A stretch of 64,000 nt of DNA from Saprospiraceae bacterium (GCA_016714985.1 JADKBS010000005.1:458481-522480), one strand, 5' to 3'; numbered from the stretch's first letter, positions 44,322 to 53,968 are shown. Numbers and translations: made by a program. The notes: generated by a model from the letters alone, not told the origin.

Positions 44322-46580
44322 ATGCGCCATATTCTCACGATTTTCGGCTTGTTCCTTTTCTTTTCGGCCTTCGGCCAAAAGGGCAAACCAACCGTGCCCA
44401 CCACACCCACCAAACCGCCCGCAATACGACCGACCGTTCCCGCTCCGAGCACCCGCCCCGTACCGCCGCAAACTGGCCAACCAGCCCAAAACGGCAGCGA
44501 CTTCATCAATATCCTATTCTCCGATGAGTTCAGCTTCAATATCATCGGTATTGATACGCTCAAAAAACTGAACGGCAATGTGGAGCTGAACCAAGACGAT
44601 ATCTACCTTTTTTGCGACAGCGCCATCATCCTCAACAGCATCCGGGTGGCGGCCAAGGGCAATTTCATCCTCCAGCACGGCGATTCCACCACCATCTTCT
44701 CCGATTCGGCGCTCTACCAGGCCGATAAGAGAATCGCCGACTTGTTCGTGGATGTTTCCCTTGTGCGGGGCAATCAAAAGCTGTTCACCGACCACCTCGT
44801 TTACGATGCCAACACAAAAATCGCCCGCTACACGACCGGGGCGACCTTGACCGACGACTCCACCTACCTAACCAGCGTGAAGGGCTACTACCATACCGAT
44901 ACCGACGAGATTTTCTTCCGGGAGAAAGTGGTGGTGGAAAGCCCCGATTTTACCTTGCGGACGGATACCTTAAAGTTTTTCGCCGACGTAAAAACAGTCG
45001 TATTCGTGGCACCTACCTTGATTTTGCAGGACACTGCCAAAATTTACACGGAAGGCGGTTTTTACAATATTCCCAATAAGAAAGGTTCTTTTAACAAGAA
45101 CCCGCAATACCTCAAGGGCGACCAAAAAGCATGGGCGAGGCGAATGGAATACGATGGCTTCAAGGAGGAAATCACGCTCATCGGCAACGCCCATTTTGAG
45201 GATAGCACCACCAATGCCACTGCCGACCGCATCGTTTACAATGAAAGAACAGGTGTGACCATCCTGCAAGGCAACGCACACATCGTGGACGATGAGCGCA
45301 ACATTACGGGCGACACGGTCACGTATGATTCCAAAAAAGGTACCTATGCTACCCGTGGTCGCTCGCACATCGTGGATGGGGCACAAATACTCGATGCCGA
45401 CCAAGTGGACTATGACAAGGAGCGGGAGGTGGGCATTGCCAAGGGCAATGTCATCTTGCAGGACACCACCGAGAAAATCACCTTGGTAGCAGCGTTTGCG
45501 GAGCACAGCAAATCCAAGAACTACTTCAAGGCCAGCGGCGGCAAGTACGGCAGGCCGCTGCTGATTCGACAGATTGACGGCGATTCGATATTCATCAGTG
45601 CGGACACGCTGCTGTCTTTCGAACCAGTTGATACGCTGGCTGCCTCCAAAAAAGACAGCATATTGGCAACGCCCAATGATTCAATTTTGGTAAAAAACGA
45701 GGTGCCAGCCGTTTCGCAAAAAGCTGATAAACAGCCCGTTAGGCCGCCAAGCAAACAGCAGGAGCCGGCCATCCCACAAAAGCTATTTGAAATTCCTTTG
45801 GAAGACAATAAACCAGAAAAAGACAGCCTGCAAACCCCACCTACACCTTTGCCGGATAGCCTAAAAACAGACAGCATAGCAGCCGTCACCCATCCGAAAT
45901 CCGAAATCCGAAATCCGAAATCCGAAGATGCTCGCATCATCCTCGCCTATCACGACGTCCGCATCTTCAAGAGCGACCTGCAAGCCCTTTGCGATTCGCT
46001 TTCGTACAGCAGCGTGGACTCCATGTTCCGGTTGTTCGACCAGCCCATTATCTGGTCGGATACCTCGCAGTTCACCGCAGATACGGTGAACATCCAATTG
46101 GCGAACGACAAGATTGACCGGATTTTCCTTCGGCAAAATAGTTTCATCGTCAATTCACCAGACGAGTTCTTTTTCAACCAAATCAAGGGGAAGCACAGTG
46201 TGGCAATGTTCGACAGCAGCGAACTGCGCCGGGTGCGGGTGGAAGGCAATGCCGAGTCGGTCTATTACGCCCTCGACGACAACAAGGCGTATATCGGCGT
46301 GAACAAGACCGTTTGCAGCGAGATGATGATCTTGTTTGGCAACAACGAAGTGGAAGGCATCAAGTTCTACACCCAGCCCAAGGCCACGCTGTTCCCAATG
46401 GCCAAGGCCGACCATGAGGGGTTGAAGATGCCGGGCTTTAGTTGGCAAATCGAGCGCAGGCCGACGGGGGTGGAGGATTTGTTGAAGGCGAAAGTGGTGG
46501 GGGTGGTGCCGGTGCCAGCGGTGCAGCCGAACTTAGAGGAGAGGCCGGCCGAGGGGGAATTGCCGAAGGGGAAGGAGTGA
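44322..46580 (+). CDS. OstA/LptA-like outer-membrane biogenesis protein
   Basis: A 752-residue secreted protein. A signal peptide (MRHILTIFGLFLFFSAFGQ) and a Pro/Thr-rich linker (about 20-55) precede repeated beta-jellyroll strands of the OstA-like type (for example YLFCDSAIILNSIRVAAKGN, then ILQHGDSTTIFSDSALYQAD). A Pro/Gln/Lys-rich low-complexity linker splits the fold at about 460-545. OstA-like proteins move lipopolysaccharide across the periplasm. The C-terminus is charged and proline-rich. It lies after rpe with a 90-bp gap. Confidence 0.82.
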   Translation: MRHILTIFGLFLFFSAFGQKGKPTVPTTPTKPPAIRPTVPAPSTRPVPPQTGQPAQNGSDFINILFSDEFSFNIIGIDTLKKLNGNVELNQDDIYLFCDSAIILNSIRVAAKGNFILQHGDSTTIFSDSALYQADKRIADLFVDVSLVRGNQKLFTDHLVYDANTKIARYTTGATLTDDSTYLTSVKGYYHTDTDEIFFREKVVVESPDFTLRTDTLKFFADVKTVVFVAPTLILQDTAKIYTEGGFYNIPNKKGSFNKNPQYLKGDQKAWARRMEYDGFKEEITLIGNAHFEDSTTNATADRIVYNERTGVTILQGNAHIVDDERNITGDTVTYDSKKGTYATRGRSHIVDGAQILDADQVDYDKEREVGIAKGNVILQDTTEKITLVAAFAEHSKSKNYFKASGGKYGRPLLIRQIDGDSIFISADTLLSFEPVDTLAASKKDSILATPNDSILVKNEVPAVSQKADKQPVRPPSKQQEPAIPQKLFEIPLEDNKPEKDSLQTPPTPLPDSLKTDSIAAVTHPKSEIRNPKSEDARIILAYHDVRIFKSDLQALCDSLSYSSVDSMFRLFDQPIIWSDTSQFTADTVNIQLANDKIDRIFLRQNSFIVNSPDEFFFNQIKGKHSVAMFDSSELRRVRVEGNAESVYYALDDNKAYIGVNKTVCSEMMILFGNNEVEGIKFYTQPKATLFPMAKADHEGLKMPGFSWQIERRPTGVEDLLKAKVVGVVPVPAVQPNLEERPAEGELPKGKE

Positions 46581-46635
46581 TTTTCTTGCGTTGCAATTCC
46601 CGTTTCATTTCACTAAATTTGCCAAAAAGAAAAGT

Positions 46636-47208
46636 ATGGTCGCAGAAACCACTCGTACTTACACCGTTCAGGAATACCTCAAGCTCGAAAGGAAGACAGG
46701 GCGGAAGTACGCATACTATGACGGAAAACTCGAACAAATGGCTGGTGGAACCATCCCTCACAACACGGTGACAGCAAACATTTTTGGTTTGATTTACGCT
46801 CACCTTTTAACGAAACCTGAATTTCAGGTCTTTGGCAGTGATCAAAAAATCTACCTGCCAAAGTTCAATTTCTACCTCTATCCCGATGCGGTTGTAATCA
46901 CTGGAGAACCCATCATTGCGGAAAAAGAGGCTGACGCCATCATAAATCCGTTGCTTATCATTGAAACACTATCGAAAAGCACCGAGCGGTACGACCGTGG
47001 CCAGAAATTCGTGGAATATCAAAGTCTACCATCGTTCAGGGAATATGTGCTGCTGCGGCAGGATGCGCCTGCGGCCTATTGCTATTTTCGGGAGGAGCCG
47101 GATGTTTGGCGCAGCAAAGAGGTGGCGGGTTTGGAAAACGAGGTGCATTTTCAGAGCATTGATTTTCGGGTGGGATTGGAGAAGGTTTATTGGAGGGTGG
47201 GGTTTTGA
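46636..47208 (+). CDS. Uma2-family (DUF820) nuclease-fold protein
   Basis: A 190-residue PD-(D/E)XK-fold protein. The family pattern is visible: YTVQEYLKLER, YYDGKLEQMAGG, the acidic YLYPDAVVITGEP strand, LIIETLSKSTERYDRGQK and YQSLPSFREYVLL. Function is unknown; these proteins are common in Bacteroidota and Cyanobacteria. The start at 46636 matches the family N-terminus. Confidence 0.9.
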   Translation: MVAETTRTYTVQEYLKLERKTGRKYAYYDGKLEQMAGGTIPHNTVTANIFGLIYAHLLTKPEFQVFGSDQKIYLPKFNFYLYPDAVVITGEPIIAEKEADAIINPLLIIETLSKSTERYDRGQKFVEYQSLPSFREYVLLRQDAPAAYCYFREEPDVWRSKEVAGLENEVHFQSIDFRVGLEKVYWRVGF

Positions 47209-47245
47209 AAGTGTTAAAGCAATAATTCAAGAAATGTCAAATTGT

Positions 47246-47770
47246 TTATTTGAATTCAGCTATGTAGATTTCAAGAATTTTCTTGTCTTGAATGTAGTTG
47301 AGAAGGATTGGTTGAGAAACGTGAATAAAATTTCGGATGGCAACTATTTCTTGAAAGGCTTTGAGGTATTCTTTATCACCCATCAATGGCCAACCATATT
47401 GTCTAAGAATCTTATGTACCAAGAAGTTCCTTTTATCTCTTGCCTCGATTAATGTGTTTTTCATTTCCTCATTTTCAATATAATCAACCAAATCATAGAT
47501 AAGCTGTCCTAGTGTTTTCTTCTCATTCTTTTCAAAAAAATCAATCAGTGAATTTTTACTTTCACTGTGTTGAACACCTGAAAGAAGAGCATAAATGCAG
47601 TTTTCAAAGCACTGGATTTCGGTAAGAGCCTCGCCTAATAAAGTGAATAATACTTTATCATGCTTGTTTTCATATTTAAGGGCTATGTTTATATCTCCAA
47701 CTTGAATTACTTCCATAATAAAGCACTGTTCAGGTTTGTAATTTTCGGTAAAATTAGGTTTATATTCCAT
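47246..47770 (-). CDS. HEPN-like hypothetical protein
   Basis: A 174-residue, largely helical protein. RNFLVH at residues 114-119 fits the Rx4-6H motif of HEPN RNases, after a long helix (EEMKNTLIEARDK). No antitoxin partner is adjacent. It follows nosY by 17 bp on the same strand. A TTG at 47791 overlapping the nosY stop is an alternative start. The GC content is lower than in nosY, suggesting separate origin. The HEPN call rests on one motif and helical pattern. Confidence 0.55.
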   Translation of the reverse strand: MEYKPNFTENYKPEQCFIMEVIQVGDINIALKYENKHDKVLFTLLGEALTEIQCFENCIYALLSGVQHSESKNSLIDFFEKNEKKTLGQLIYDLVDYIENEEMKNTLIEARDKRNFLVHKILRQYGWPLMGDKEYLKAFQEIVAIRNFIHVSQPILLNYIQDKKILEIYIAEFK

Positions 47771-47787
47771 TATAAAGGCAATACCCC

Positions 47788-48570
47788 TCAAAAATCCTTC
47801 CTCCCCGCTACCCTCCTAATCCCCATCACAGGCCCAACCACCCAAAGCCCCAGCACCGCAAAAGCCACTCCCATCCCAAGCCCTGTGCCCAAGAACTTGC
47901 GGAACACCGCCCCCGTGAAGCCCATTAGGGCCGACACGTCTAATTTCAATAAAATTAGGATGCGGGAAAGGTCAATTGGGTTCAGCATGGAGGCGATGAG
48001 CGAGAACTTTTCTAGTGGATATTCCGTAAGCAAGGAAAGGGAAAGCAGCAGCAAGCCGTCATAAATCACCGCAAAAAACAGCCAAGCCAGTATCGCCAAA
48101 CCAAAGCCCTTGATGCGGTTTTCGTTTTTCAAGGCAATGAAAAAAGCCATGGCGCTGAACACAAACGACAGCACCACCCCCACGAACAGCAGCATGGCGA
48201 AATTGCCCGCCTGCTCGGAGCCGAAGACGCCGTACAGCGCAAACGGGACACCTACGCCGATTATCCAACTCGCTGACAATGAACCTGCTACGCCCAAATA
48301 CTGGCCCAAGAAAATGCTCGTGCGCCGCACGGGTTGCGCCAGCAACAGCTCGGTGAATTCCCTCGAATTGTAGTAGTACATCACCCCGAACATGGTGGCG
48401 ATGAGCGGGCAGAGCAGCAGCACCACGTTCATCAGAGAGATGACGACCTTCGACAAATCGTTGCTCAACCATAACAGCGACAGCGTGAACAGCAGGTAAA
48501 ACCCGCCATAGCTGTAGGTCCACCGGCTGCGGATAAGGTCGTAGAAGCTGTATTTAAGGATTTTTAGCAT
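47788..48570 (-). CDS. nosY: ABC transporter permease for nitrous-oxide reductase maturation
   Basis: A 260-residue membrane protein with six hydrophobic helices. The N-terminal MLKILKYSFYDLIRSRWTYS and YYNSREFTELLLAQPVRRTS are typical of NosY. It works with NosF and NosD to supply sulfur or copper for the CuZ centre of NosZ. It overlaps nosF by 7 bp. Confidence 0.9.
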   Translation of the reverse strand: MLKILKYSFYDLIRSRWTYSYGGFYLLFTLSLLWLSNDLSKVVISLMNVVLLLCPLIATMFGVMYYYNSREFTELLLAQPVRRTSIFLGQYLGVAGSLSASWIIGVGVPFALYGVFGSEQAGNFAMLLFVGVVLSFVFSAMAFFIALKNENRIKGFGLAILAWLFFAVIYDGLLLLSLSLLTEYPLEKFSLIASMLNPIDLSRILILLKLDVSALMGFTGAVFRKFLGTGLGMGVAFAVLGLWVVGPVMGIRRVAGRKDF

Positions 48571-49274
48571 GATGGTAATTTGGCTAACAGGGATGCTATG
48601 GCTCGTTCGACGTTCCCTTCACCTGTCTGCGATTTCAATTGCTGCAAACTGCCCCTAAAGTGGATATGACCTTCCAGCAAGAATACCACCTCATCGGCCA
48701 ATTCCTCCACAAGGCCCATGACGTGGGTGGTGATGAGGATGGTCTTGCCCTTCATGCGCTGTTTGTTGATGAGTTCCTTGAGGCGCACGAGCGAGATGGG
48801 GTCAAGCCCGGCGGTCGGTTCGTCGAGGATGATGATGGGGCAATCGTACATGAAGGTGAGCACGAGGTTCACTTTTTGGCGGGTGCCGCCGGAGAGGTTG
48901 CCGAGGCGCTTGTCGAGGAAGTCGTGAAGACCAAAATGTTCAATCAATTCAGCGTCGTGTGCAGTGCCGGTGTTCAGGTCTTTCACCATGCGGAGCAGTT
49001 CCGCCACGGTCAGGTTTTCGGGGAAGCGGGCGATTTGCGGAAGGTAGGCAATCTGGTTGCGGTATAGCCATTTGCCCTTGATATCCTCGCCTTGCACTTT
49101 GATGGTGCCTTCGTCGGGCAATACCATGCCAAGGATAGACTTGATGATGGTCGTCTTGCCGGAGCCGTTCGGCCCCAGCACGGCCACAATGCCAGGCGTG
49201 TCAAAGGTCAGGTCAACGCCGTTCAGGACGTGGTTTTTGCCGAAGGCTTTGTGAAGATGGTGAATTGAAATCAT
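48564..49274 (-). CDS. nosF: ABC transporter ATPase for nitrous-oxide reductase maturation
   Basis: A 236-residue ABC ATPase. Walker A LGPNGSGKTTII, signature LSGGTRQKV, Walker B IIILDEPTAGLDP and the switch His in LITTHVMG are all intact. The start at 49274 (MISIHHLHKAFGKNHVLNG) is preferred; the 21-residue extension upstream is encoded by a repeat. Cytosolic partner of NosY. Confidence 0.94.
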   Translation of the reverse strand: MISIHHLHKAFGKNHVLNGVDLTFDTPGIVAVLGPNGSGKTTIIKSILGMVLPDEGTIKVQGEDIKGKWLYRNQIAYLPQIARFPENLTVAELLRMVKDLNTGTAHDAELIEHFGLHDFLDKRLGNLSGGTRQKVNLVLTFMYDCPIIILDEPTAGLDPISLVRLKELINKQRMKGKTILITTHVMGLVEELADEVVFLLEGHIHFRGSLQQLKSQTGEGNVERAIASLLAKLPSC

Positions 49275-49276
49275 TC

Positions 49277-50578
49277 TTAACGGTTGACGGTTGACGATAG
49301 AGGATGGACGGGGGCGGTATCGTTGTCCACCGTCCACCGTTGGCTGTCTACCGTTTTCAATAAAGGTTGGTTGTCAACCACGTTTTCAGGCGTGAAAATA
49401 GGGCTAACTTTCTCAGAAAAATTCAAAATATCCACGAACAAACTACGCAGCAGCACCAAGCTTTCGGGCGTCTTGCTCACCACGTAGCTGAACAGTTTCA
49501 TGGGGCGGTGCGGTACATCGCCAATGCCGTTGTGGTCGAGGTCATAACCTGCATAATCGCTCCAGAAATTACCATCAAATTTGTTGTCCGTGCCAGCGGA
49601 ATGCACGGCGAGGTCAAAGCTATTGCCGATGAAATTATTATTGGTCAAATTATTCATTTGGCATCCGCCAGAGATTTTGAGTGCCCAGCCGTTTTGGATG
49701 AATTGGTTTTTGCTATAAACAATGCGGTTGGAGGTCTCGGCGAAGATGCCGACCGTGTTTTCCTGAAAGGTGTTTCCCTCGATTTGCCCGTCGTGGATTT
49801 CCTTCAACAGCAGTCCGTATGCCGCAGGGCCCCAGTTGTTCTTGAACTCATTGGCGAACATGCCTATGCGCTTGGAGTACATCACGGCCACCCCCGCACC
49901 GTTGTTGTAAAAGGTATTGCCCCGATAAATATCATCGTTGGAGAACATGAAGTGCAAGCCGTAGCGCACGTTCCGCTCGCTGAAATTGCCCTGCACGGTG
50001 CTGAAATTCACAAACTCCAAGTAAATTCCATCTCGGTGGCCAATAGTTTTATTGTTGATAATCAGCACATTATTACAGTACCAGAGGTGGATGGCGTTGC
50101 CGCTGCTCACCTCGTCCTTTGCCTCACCCACTACCTCGTTGCCCTCAATGATGCCGTTTTTCGATTTCTGTAAATAGATGCCGAAGAAGGCGTTTTCCAC
50201 CCGGCAGTTTTTTACATAAAAATCGCTGGCCTCCTTTACCCGAATGCCCGCACGGTCTTCCGAGTAGCTGGTGCCCACGTTTTTGATGACGAACCCCTCG
50301 AAATGCACATGGTTGGCGGCGATGGTGACGATTTCCGTTTTGCCCTCGCCATCGAGCACGGGCCTGCCATTTCCTATCAGCGTCAATTCCTTGTCTATCA
50401 GGATATTGCCTTCTTTGTAAATGCCCGTTTCAACAAAAATCGTGTCGCATGGCCTCGCTTGCCGGATGGCTTCCCGGACGGAAGAAGCAGGGCAGGTCTT
50501 GCAAACTCGAAAGGTATTAGCCAACAAAACTGCCTGCCCTGCAAGCATCAAGGTGCTTATCAAAATCCATCTAAACAT
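49277..50578 (-). CDS. nosD: Periplasmic copper-processing protein NosD
   Basis: A 433-residue secreted right-handed beta-helix protein. The signal peptide (about 1-21) is followed by CKTCPASSVREAIRQARPCD and many ~22-residue parallel beta-helix coils rich in N (for example NGIIEGNEVVGEA, NVLIINNKTIGHRDGIYLE). The role is in maturation of the CuZ centre of NosZ. The last ~20 residues (from about TVDSQRWTVDNDTAPV) are encoded by a word palindrome, so the original end was probably near LLKTVD or earlier. Confidence 0.92.
   Translation of the reverse strand: MFRWILISTLMLAGQAVLLANTFRVCKTCPASSVREAIRQARPCDTIFVETGIYKEGNILIDKELTLIGNGRPVLDGEGKTEIVTIAANHVHFEGFVIKNVGTSYSEDRAGIRVKEASDFYVKNCRVENAFFGIYLQKSKNGIIEGNEVVGEAKDEVSSGNAIHLWYCNNVLIINNKTIGHRDGIYLEFVNFSTVQGNFSERNVRYGLHFMFSNDDIYRGNTFYNNGAGVAVMYSKRIGMFANEFKNNWGPAAYGLLLKEIHDGQIEGNTFQENTVGIFAETSNRIVYSKNQFIQNGWALKISGGCQMNNLTNNNFIGNSFDLAVHSAGTDNKFDGNFWSDYAGYDLDHNGIGDVPHRPMKLFSYVVSKTPESLVLLRSLFVDILNFSEKVSPIFTPENVVDNQPLLKTVDSQRWTVDNDTAPVHPLSSTVNR
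49279..49353. repeat. ggacggtggac/ggttgacg word palindrome between nosD and nosF
   Basis: Left arm aacggttgacggttgacgat (49279-49311); right arm 49322-49353 (ttgtccaccgtccaccgttg). Both arms lie inside the 3' end of nosD and are translated. Word class shared with 25826. Confidence 0.8.
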
Positions 50579-50591
50579 GTGAAAGGTATTG

Positions 50592-50653
50592 TAGCCGCCA
50601 AATTTATTTGGCTGGTATGAGGTATGGAGTCGTCAAATAAGCCTGGCGACTAC
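50592..50653. repeat. tagccgccaaat hairpin upstream of nosD
   Basis: A relative of the hairpin at the rpe stop codon, with a second pairing segment (gcctggcgactaca) further on. Located between nosL and nosD. Confidence 0.5.
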
Positions 50654-50658
50654 AGTTT

Positions 50659-51087
50659 TCAGTTAAACTGCTGCTTCAAACCTTCCCAATCATACACCTC
50701 CCCGCCTTTCTCCGCCTTCATGGCTTCGGCGTTTTCCTTGGACAACCAAGCGGAGAGTCCAGCGCCCATTGGGCTGGGCAGATCCTTGGAAATCAGGTAG
50801 TTGCATTGGGTGGCGTCTTGCCATTCCTTTGGGTTTTCGTAGTCCCGAACGAGCGTCAGCGCCATTTGGTCAGATTGTTTAATCTTCAAAAACTCCACCA
50901 TGCACTCGATGGCGTCGAACTTATAGACCTTCCCTTTTTGGCTGACTGCCTCAGCTGCGAAAGGCTCGTCAACGATGGTCATTTTGCAATGGGCGCACAT
51001 ATCTTCGCCAAAGGCAACTGGCTCAGCGGTAGGGGTGCAGGCAGTTAAAATGCTACCAAACAGCAATAGTATTGCGAGCTTTTTCAT
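50659..51087 (-). CDS. nosL: Copper chaperone lipoprotein NosL
   Basis: A 142-residue lipoprotein. The signal ends in ILTAC, followed by the NosL metal-binding motif FGEDMCAHCKMTIVDEPFAA. It delivers copper to apo-NosZ. The start at 51087 (MKKLAILLLFGSI) gives a normal lipoprotein signal. Confidence 0.93.
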   Translation of the reverse strand: MKKLAILLLFGSILTACTPTAEPVAFGEDMCAHCKMTIVDEPFAAEAVSQKGKVYKFDAIECMVEFLKIKQSDQMALTLVRDYENPKEWQDATQCNYLISKDLPSPMGAGLSAWLSKENAEAMKAEKGGEVYDWEGLKQQFN

Positions 51088-51106
51088 GTGATGAGGCATA
51101 AGATTT

Positions 51107-51153
51107 ATTTACGATTGGGGATTTACGATTTACCCTGTCTGCCGACAGGCAGG
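51107..51153. repeat. gatttacgatt word and cctgtctgccgacaggcagg mini-palindrome upstream of nosL
   Basis: Two copies of the (g)atttacgatt word followed by a 20-bp mini-palindrome, between nosL and the upstream membrane gene. Confidence 0.5.
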
Positions 51154-51242
51154 GATTGGGCGACTGCTATGAATCAATGCAGTTGGTTTAAATAAAAATT
51201 TAAACTAATCTCAATTCGTTAGTAGTTTAAAATAGGCATCTT

Positions 51243-51863
51243 TTAAACAGCTACCGCAATATTCCTTTTCGAATTAATTTCCAGCTTTTGGTTTAATTCT
51301 TTTTTGCGCTGCAACCAAATCGCAATACCACCCAGCACAAACGTTCCCCCAACAAACCATCCCCCAATATAGGGCCATGATTTAGCCAAGAAATTAAGCA
51401 GTATTTTATTCCCAATCAATGGCGGCTGATAAGCCATGCCGGGTATTTTAATGGGAGCCGTTGGGCTTAGGTTATGGCCATAATCGTACTCCCAAAGGTA
51501 AAAATCATAAAGCCCTAAAGCACATGCAATTGAAAGCAAGGCCAGCCAACCAGCCCAGATTTTCCAACGACCGGTAAGCGCCAAGGCCATGCCCAAGGCT
51601 GCTAGCCCTATGACCACGAATGGAAAATATTTTAATTCTGGAATGGATTCCGGCTCAATATATTTCATGCCCACATAATGGTTCAATATATTGATGTTTT
51701 GGAGCGTACCTTCTTCGCTGCCCGTTATTTTATTTATCCAGATATACATGGTCACACCCTTTGGATATTGCGGAGCAACAAGGTTATCTGCCACATGGGA
51801 AAGATAAACAACGTGAGTAAAATGTGGCAGCTATAAAGAATAGAATTTTGGAAAGGCTTTCAT
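51243..51863 (-). pseudogene. nos-cluster membrane protein broken by frameshifts at the 5' end
   Basis: The intact part starts at VAPQYPKGVTMYIW and has three helices, resembling a membrane protein found next to nosZ in Bacteroidota. The GTG at 51794 is not a believable start. Upstream, another frame encodes the missing first helix (HILLTLFIFPMWQITL); inserting one G in ttgttgctccg joins it to VAPQYPKG. A second shift near the first codons is needed to reach the ATG at 51863 (MKAFPKFYS). With both corrected the protein is about 205 residues. Real decay or indels. Confidence 0.6.
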
Positions 51864-51869
51864 TTTTAA

Positions 51870-51957
51870 AATGATGAATGATGAATGATGAATGATAAAT
51901 GGAGGTCAAGGCAGTGCGCCTCTTTATTCATCATTTATCATTCATCATTCATCATTG
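51870..51957. repeat. aatgatgaatgatg word palindrome between nosZ and the membrane gene
   Basis: The left arm 51870-51901 has four aatgatg/aatgata words. The right arm 51922-51957 is the reverse complement and ends 2 bp before the nosZ stop codon. Near-perfect pairing, 20-bp centre. Confidence 0.9.
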
Positions 51958-51959
51958 GT

Positions 51960-53948
51960 TTATTGCACCGGTTTCTCCTCACCCAGCCACCATTTCAGGG
52001 CAGTGGCAGAACTGGCGGGCGATACCCGGATGTAACCCTGCATTTCTTGGTGCAGCGCCGAGCAGAAGTCCGTGCAGTACATGGGGTAAACGCCTTCTTT
52101 TTTGGGTTCCCAAAGCAGCGTTTCTGTCTGGCCAGGCATGATGAGCAGCTCGGCATTGGTAGCGCCCATGACGGCGAATCCGTGTGGCACGTCGTAGTCC
52201 TGTTCGAGGTTGGTTACATGGAAATAGACCTTGTCCCCCACCCTGATGCCTTCGATATTGTCCGGGTTGAAGTGGCTACGAATCATGGTCATATAAACGT
52301 GTACGTTGTTGCCTTCCCGCACCACTTTTGCGTCCTTTTCGGTGGGGGTCACATAGGGGTGCTTGTTTTCGCTCAACTTGAAGAACTGTTTCGATTTCGG
52401 TTTAATCTTTTCTGCCGAAATGCCCTGTGCGTAGTGCGGCTCGCCGATGGTCGGGAAATCGAGTAGCAGCTCCATTTTATCACCGTCAATGGCGTAAAGC
52501 TGGGCACTCTGGGTCAGTTCAGGCCCCGTGGGCAAGTAGCGATCCTTGGTGATTTTGTTCAAGGCTACCACGTATTTGCCCTCTGGCTTCATGGAGTTGC
52601 CGCCCGGCACCATCAAGTGGCCGATGGAATAGTAGGTAGGCTGGCGGTCAATGACCTCCCAGGTGCCGACCTTCCATTTCACGATTTCGGAGGAAATGAA
52701 GAAGCTGGTGTAGGCATTGCCCTTGCCGTCGAACTCGGTGTGGAGCGGGCCAAGACCGGGTTCTTTCACTGTGCCACCAAGAACGGACTCGAACTTGATA
52801 ATGGGAACGCCGCTGATGTCGCCGTCAAATGCTTTTTCTTCAATGGCTTTCAGCATTTTGGGGAACGAGTGGGCCGTGATGTCGGCGGAAAGCTTGCCGG
52901 AGCAGACGATGTACTCGCCCGTTGGGTCAACGTCCACGCCGTGCGGCGATTTGGGCGTCGGGAGCAGGTAAACAAGACCGGGGCACTCGCTCGGAATCAG
53001 CACTTTCACCGATTTCATGGCGGTGGAAGTGGCCGAATGCGTTTCGTCGCTATACACGTTGTGCATGTAATTGGCAGGGAAATCCTTGGCCTTTCCAGCC
53101 TTGAGGTACTCCTCGGCTTTTTTCCAGTTCACGGCGGCCACGAAGTCCTTGTCGTTTTGCGAGGCATTCACCTCCAACAGCGAGTTTTTCATCTCGGAGT
53201 TGTAGCTGGTGAAAAAGGTCCAACCGTGCGACGGGCCTTTGCCGCTGCTGGCAAGGTCGAAGTTGAGGCCAGGCATCAGCACCTGGAACTCGATGTTCAT
53301 GCGGCCCGTGGTCGGCTCAACTTTTACGAAGGAAAGCGCCCCTTTGAAGTTTTCGGCATAGCTCGAAATGGCCACGTCCTTTTGCGGAATGGGAACGCTG
53401 AAACGGGTGCCCGCCACCACATACTCGGTGTTTTGTGTCAAATAGGGTGAGGAGTGGTTGCCGCCGGAGTTCGGTATTTCGAGGATTTCGGCGGTCTCGA
53501 AAGTGGTCAGGTCAATGCGGGCAAGCCTTGGGGTGTTGTTGCCGTTGATGAAAATCCAGCGGCCGTCCGTCTCGCCGTTGGTCTGTGAGAGGGCCGGGTG
53601 GTGGGCATCGTCCCAAGGGATAAAGCCGTGCGAGGTGTTCAACAGCGGCTTGGTTTCCTCGTTGAAACCATAGCCTTTTTCCGGGTCAACGGAGAAGATG
53701 GGGATGACCTTCAGCAACCTGCCGGAGGGTAGGCCGTAGGCAGCGATTTGCCCGCTGAAACCGCCGGACATAAAGGCGTAAAACTCATCGTGTTGGCCGG
53801 GGGCCACATAGACTTTGGAGGCGGCGTTGCCGCTCAATGCGCCGGAAGTAGTGCCTTGGCTGGCCTTGCCGCAGCTCGACAGCAGGAACACAAAGCCTAC
53901 CATTGCTGCAAGCATTAAGTTTGAAAGCAGGTTTGAATGATTTTTCAT
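51960..53948 (-). CDS. nosZ: Nitrous-oxide reductase, clade II
   Basis: A 662-residue enzyme reducing N2O to N2 outside the inner membrane. The signal is of the Sec lipoprotein type (FVFLLSSCGK), not Tat, which marks clade II. CuZ ligand regions DDAHHP, GGNHSSPY, SPHGVDVDP, GLGPLHTEFDG and GEPHYAQG are present. The CuA site at the C-terminus is C625, C629, H633, M636 (YCTDFCSALHQEMQGY). All key residues look intact. A haem c gene precedes it. Confidence 0.98.
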   Translation of the reverse strand: MKNHSNLLSNLMLAAMVGFVFLLSSCGKASQGTTSGALSGNAASKVYVAPGQHDEFYAFMSGGFSGQIAAYGLPSGRLLKVIPIFSVDPEKGYGFNEETKPLLNTSHGFIPWDDAHHPALSQTNGETDGRWIFINGNNTPRLARIDLTTFETAEILEIPNSGGNHSSPYLTQNTEYVVAGTRFSVPIPQKDVAISSYAENFKGALSFVKVEPTTGRMNIEFQVLMPGLNFDLASSGKGPSHGWTFFTSYNSEMKNSLLEVNASQNDKDFVAAVNWKKAEEYLKAGKAKDFPANYMHNVYSDETHSATSTAMKSVKVLIPSECPGLVYLLPTPKSPHGVDVDPTGEYIVCSGKLSADITAHSFPKMLKAIEEKAFDGDISGVPIIKFESVLGGTVKEPGLGPLHTEFDGKGNAYTSFFISSEIVKWKVGTWEVIDRQPTYYSIGHLMVPGGNSMKPEGKYVVALNKITKDRYLPTGPELTQSAQLYAIDGDKMELLLDFPTIGEPHYAQGISAEKIKPKSKQFFKLSENKHPYVTPTEKDAKVVREGNNVHVYMTMIRSHFNPDNIEGIRVGDKVYFHVTNLEQDYDVPHGFAVMGATNAELLIMPGQTETLLWEPKKEGVYPMYCTDFCSALHQEMQGYIRVSPASSATALKWWLGEEKPVQ

Positions 53949-53968
53949 ATCAGGAATTGATTTTTATT

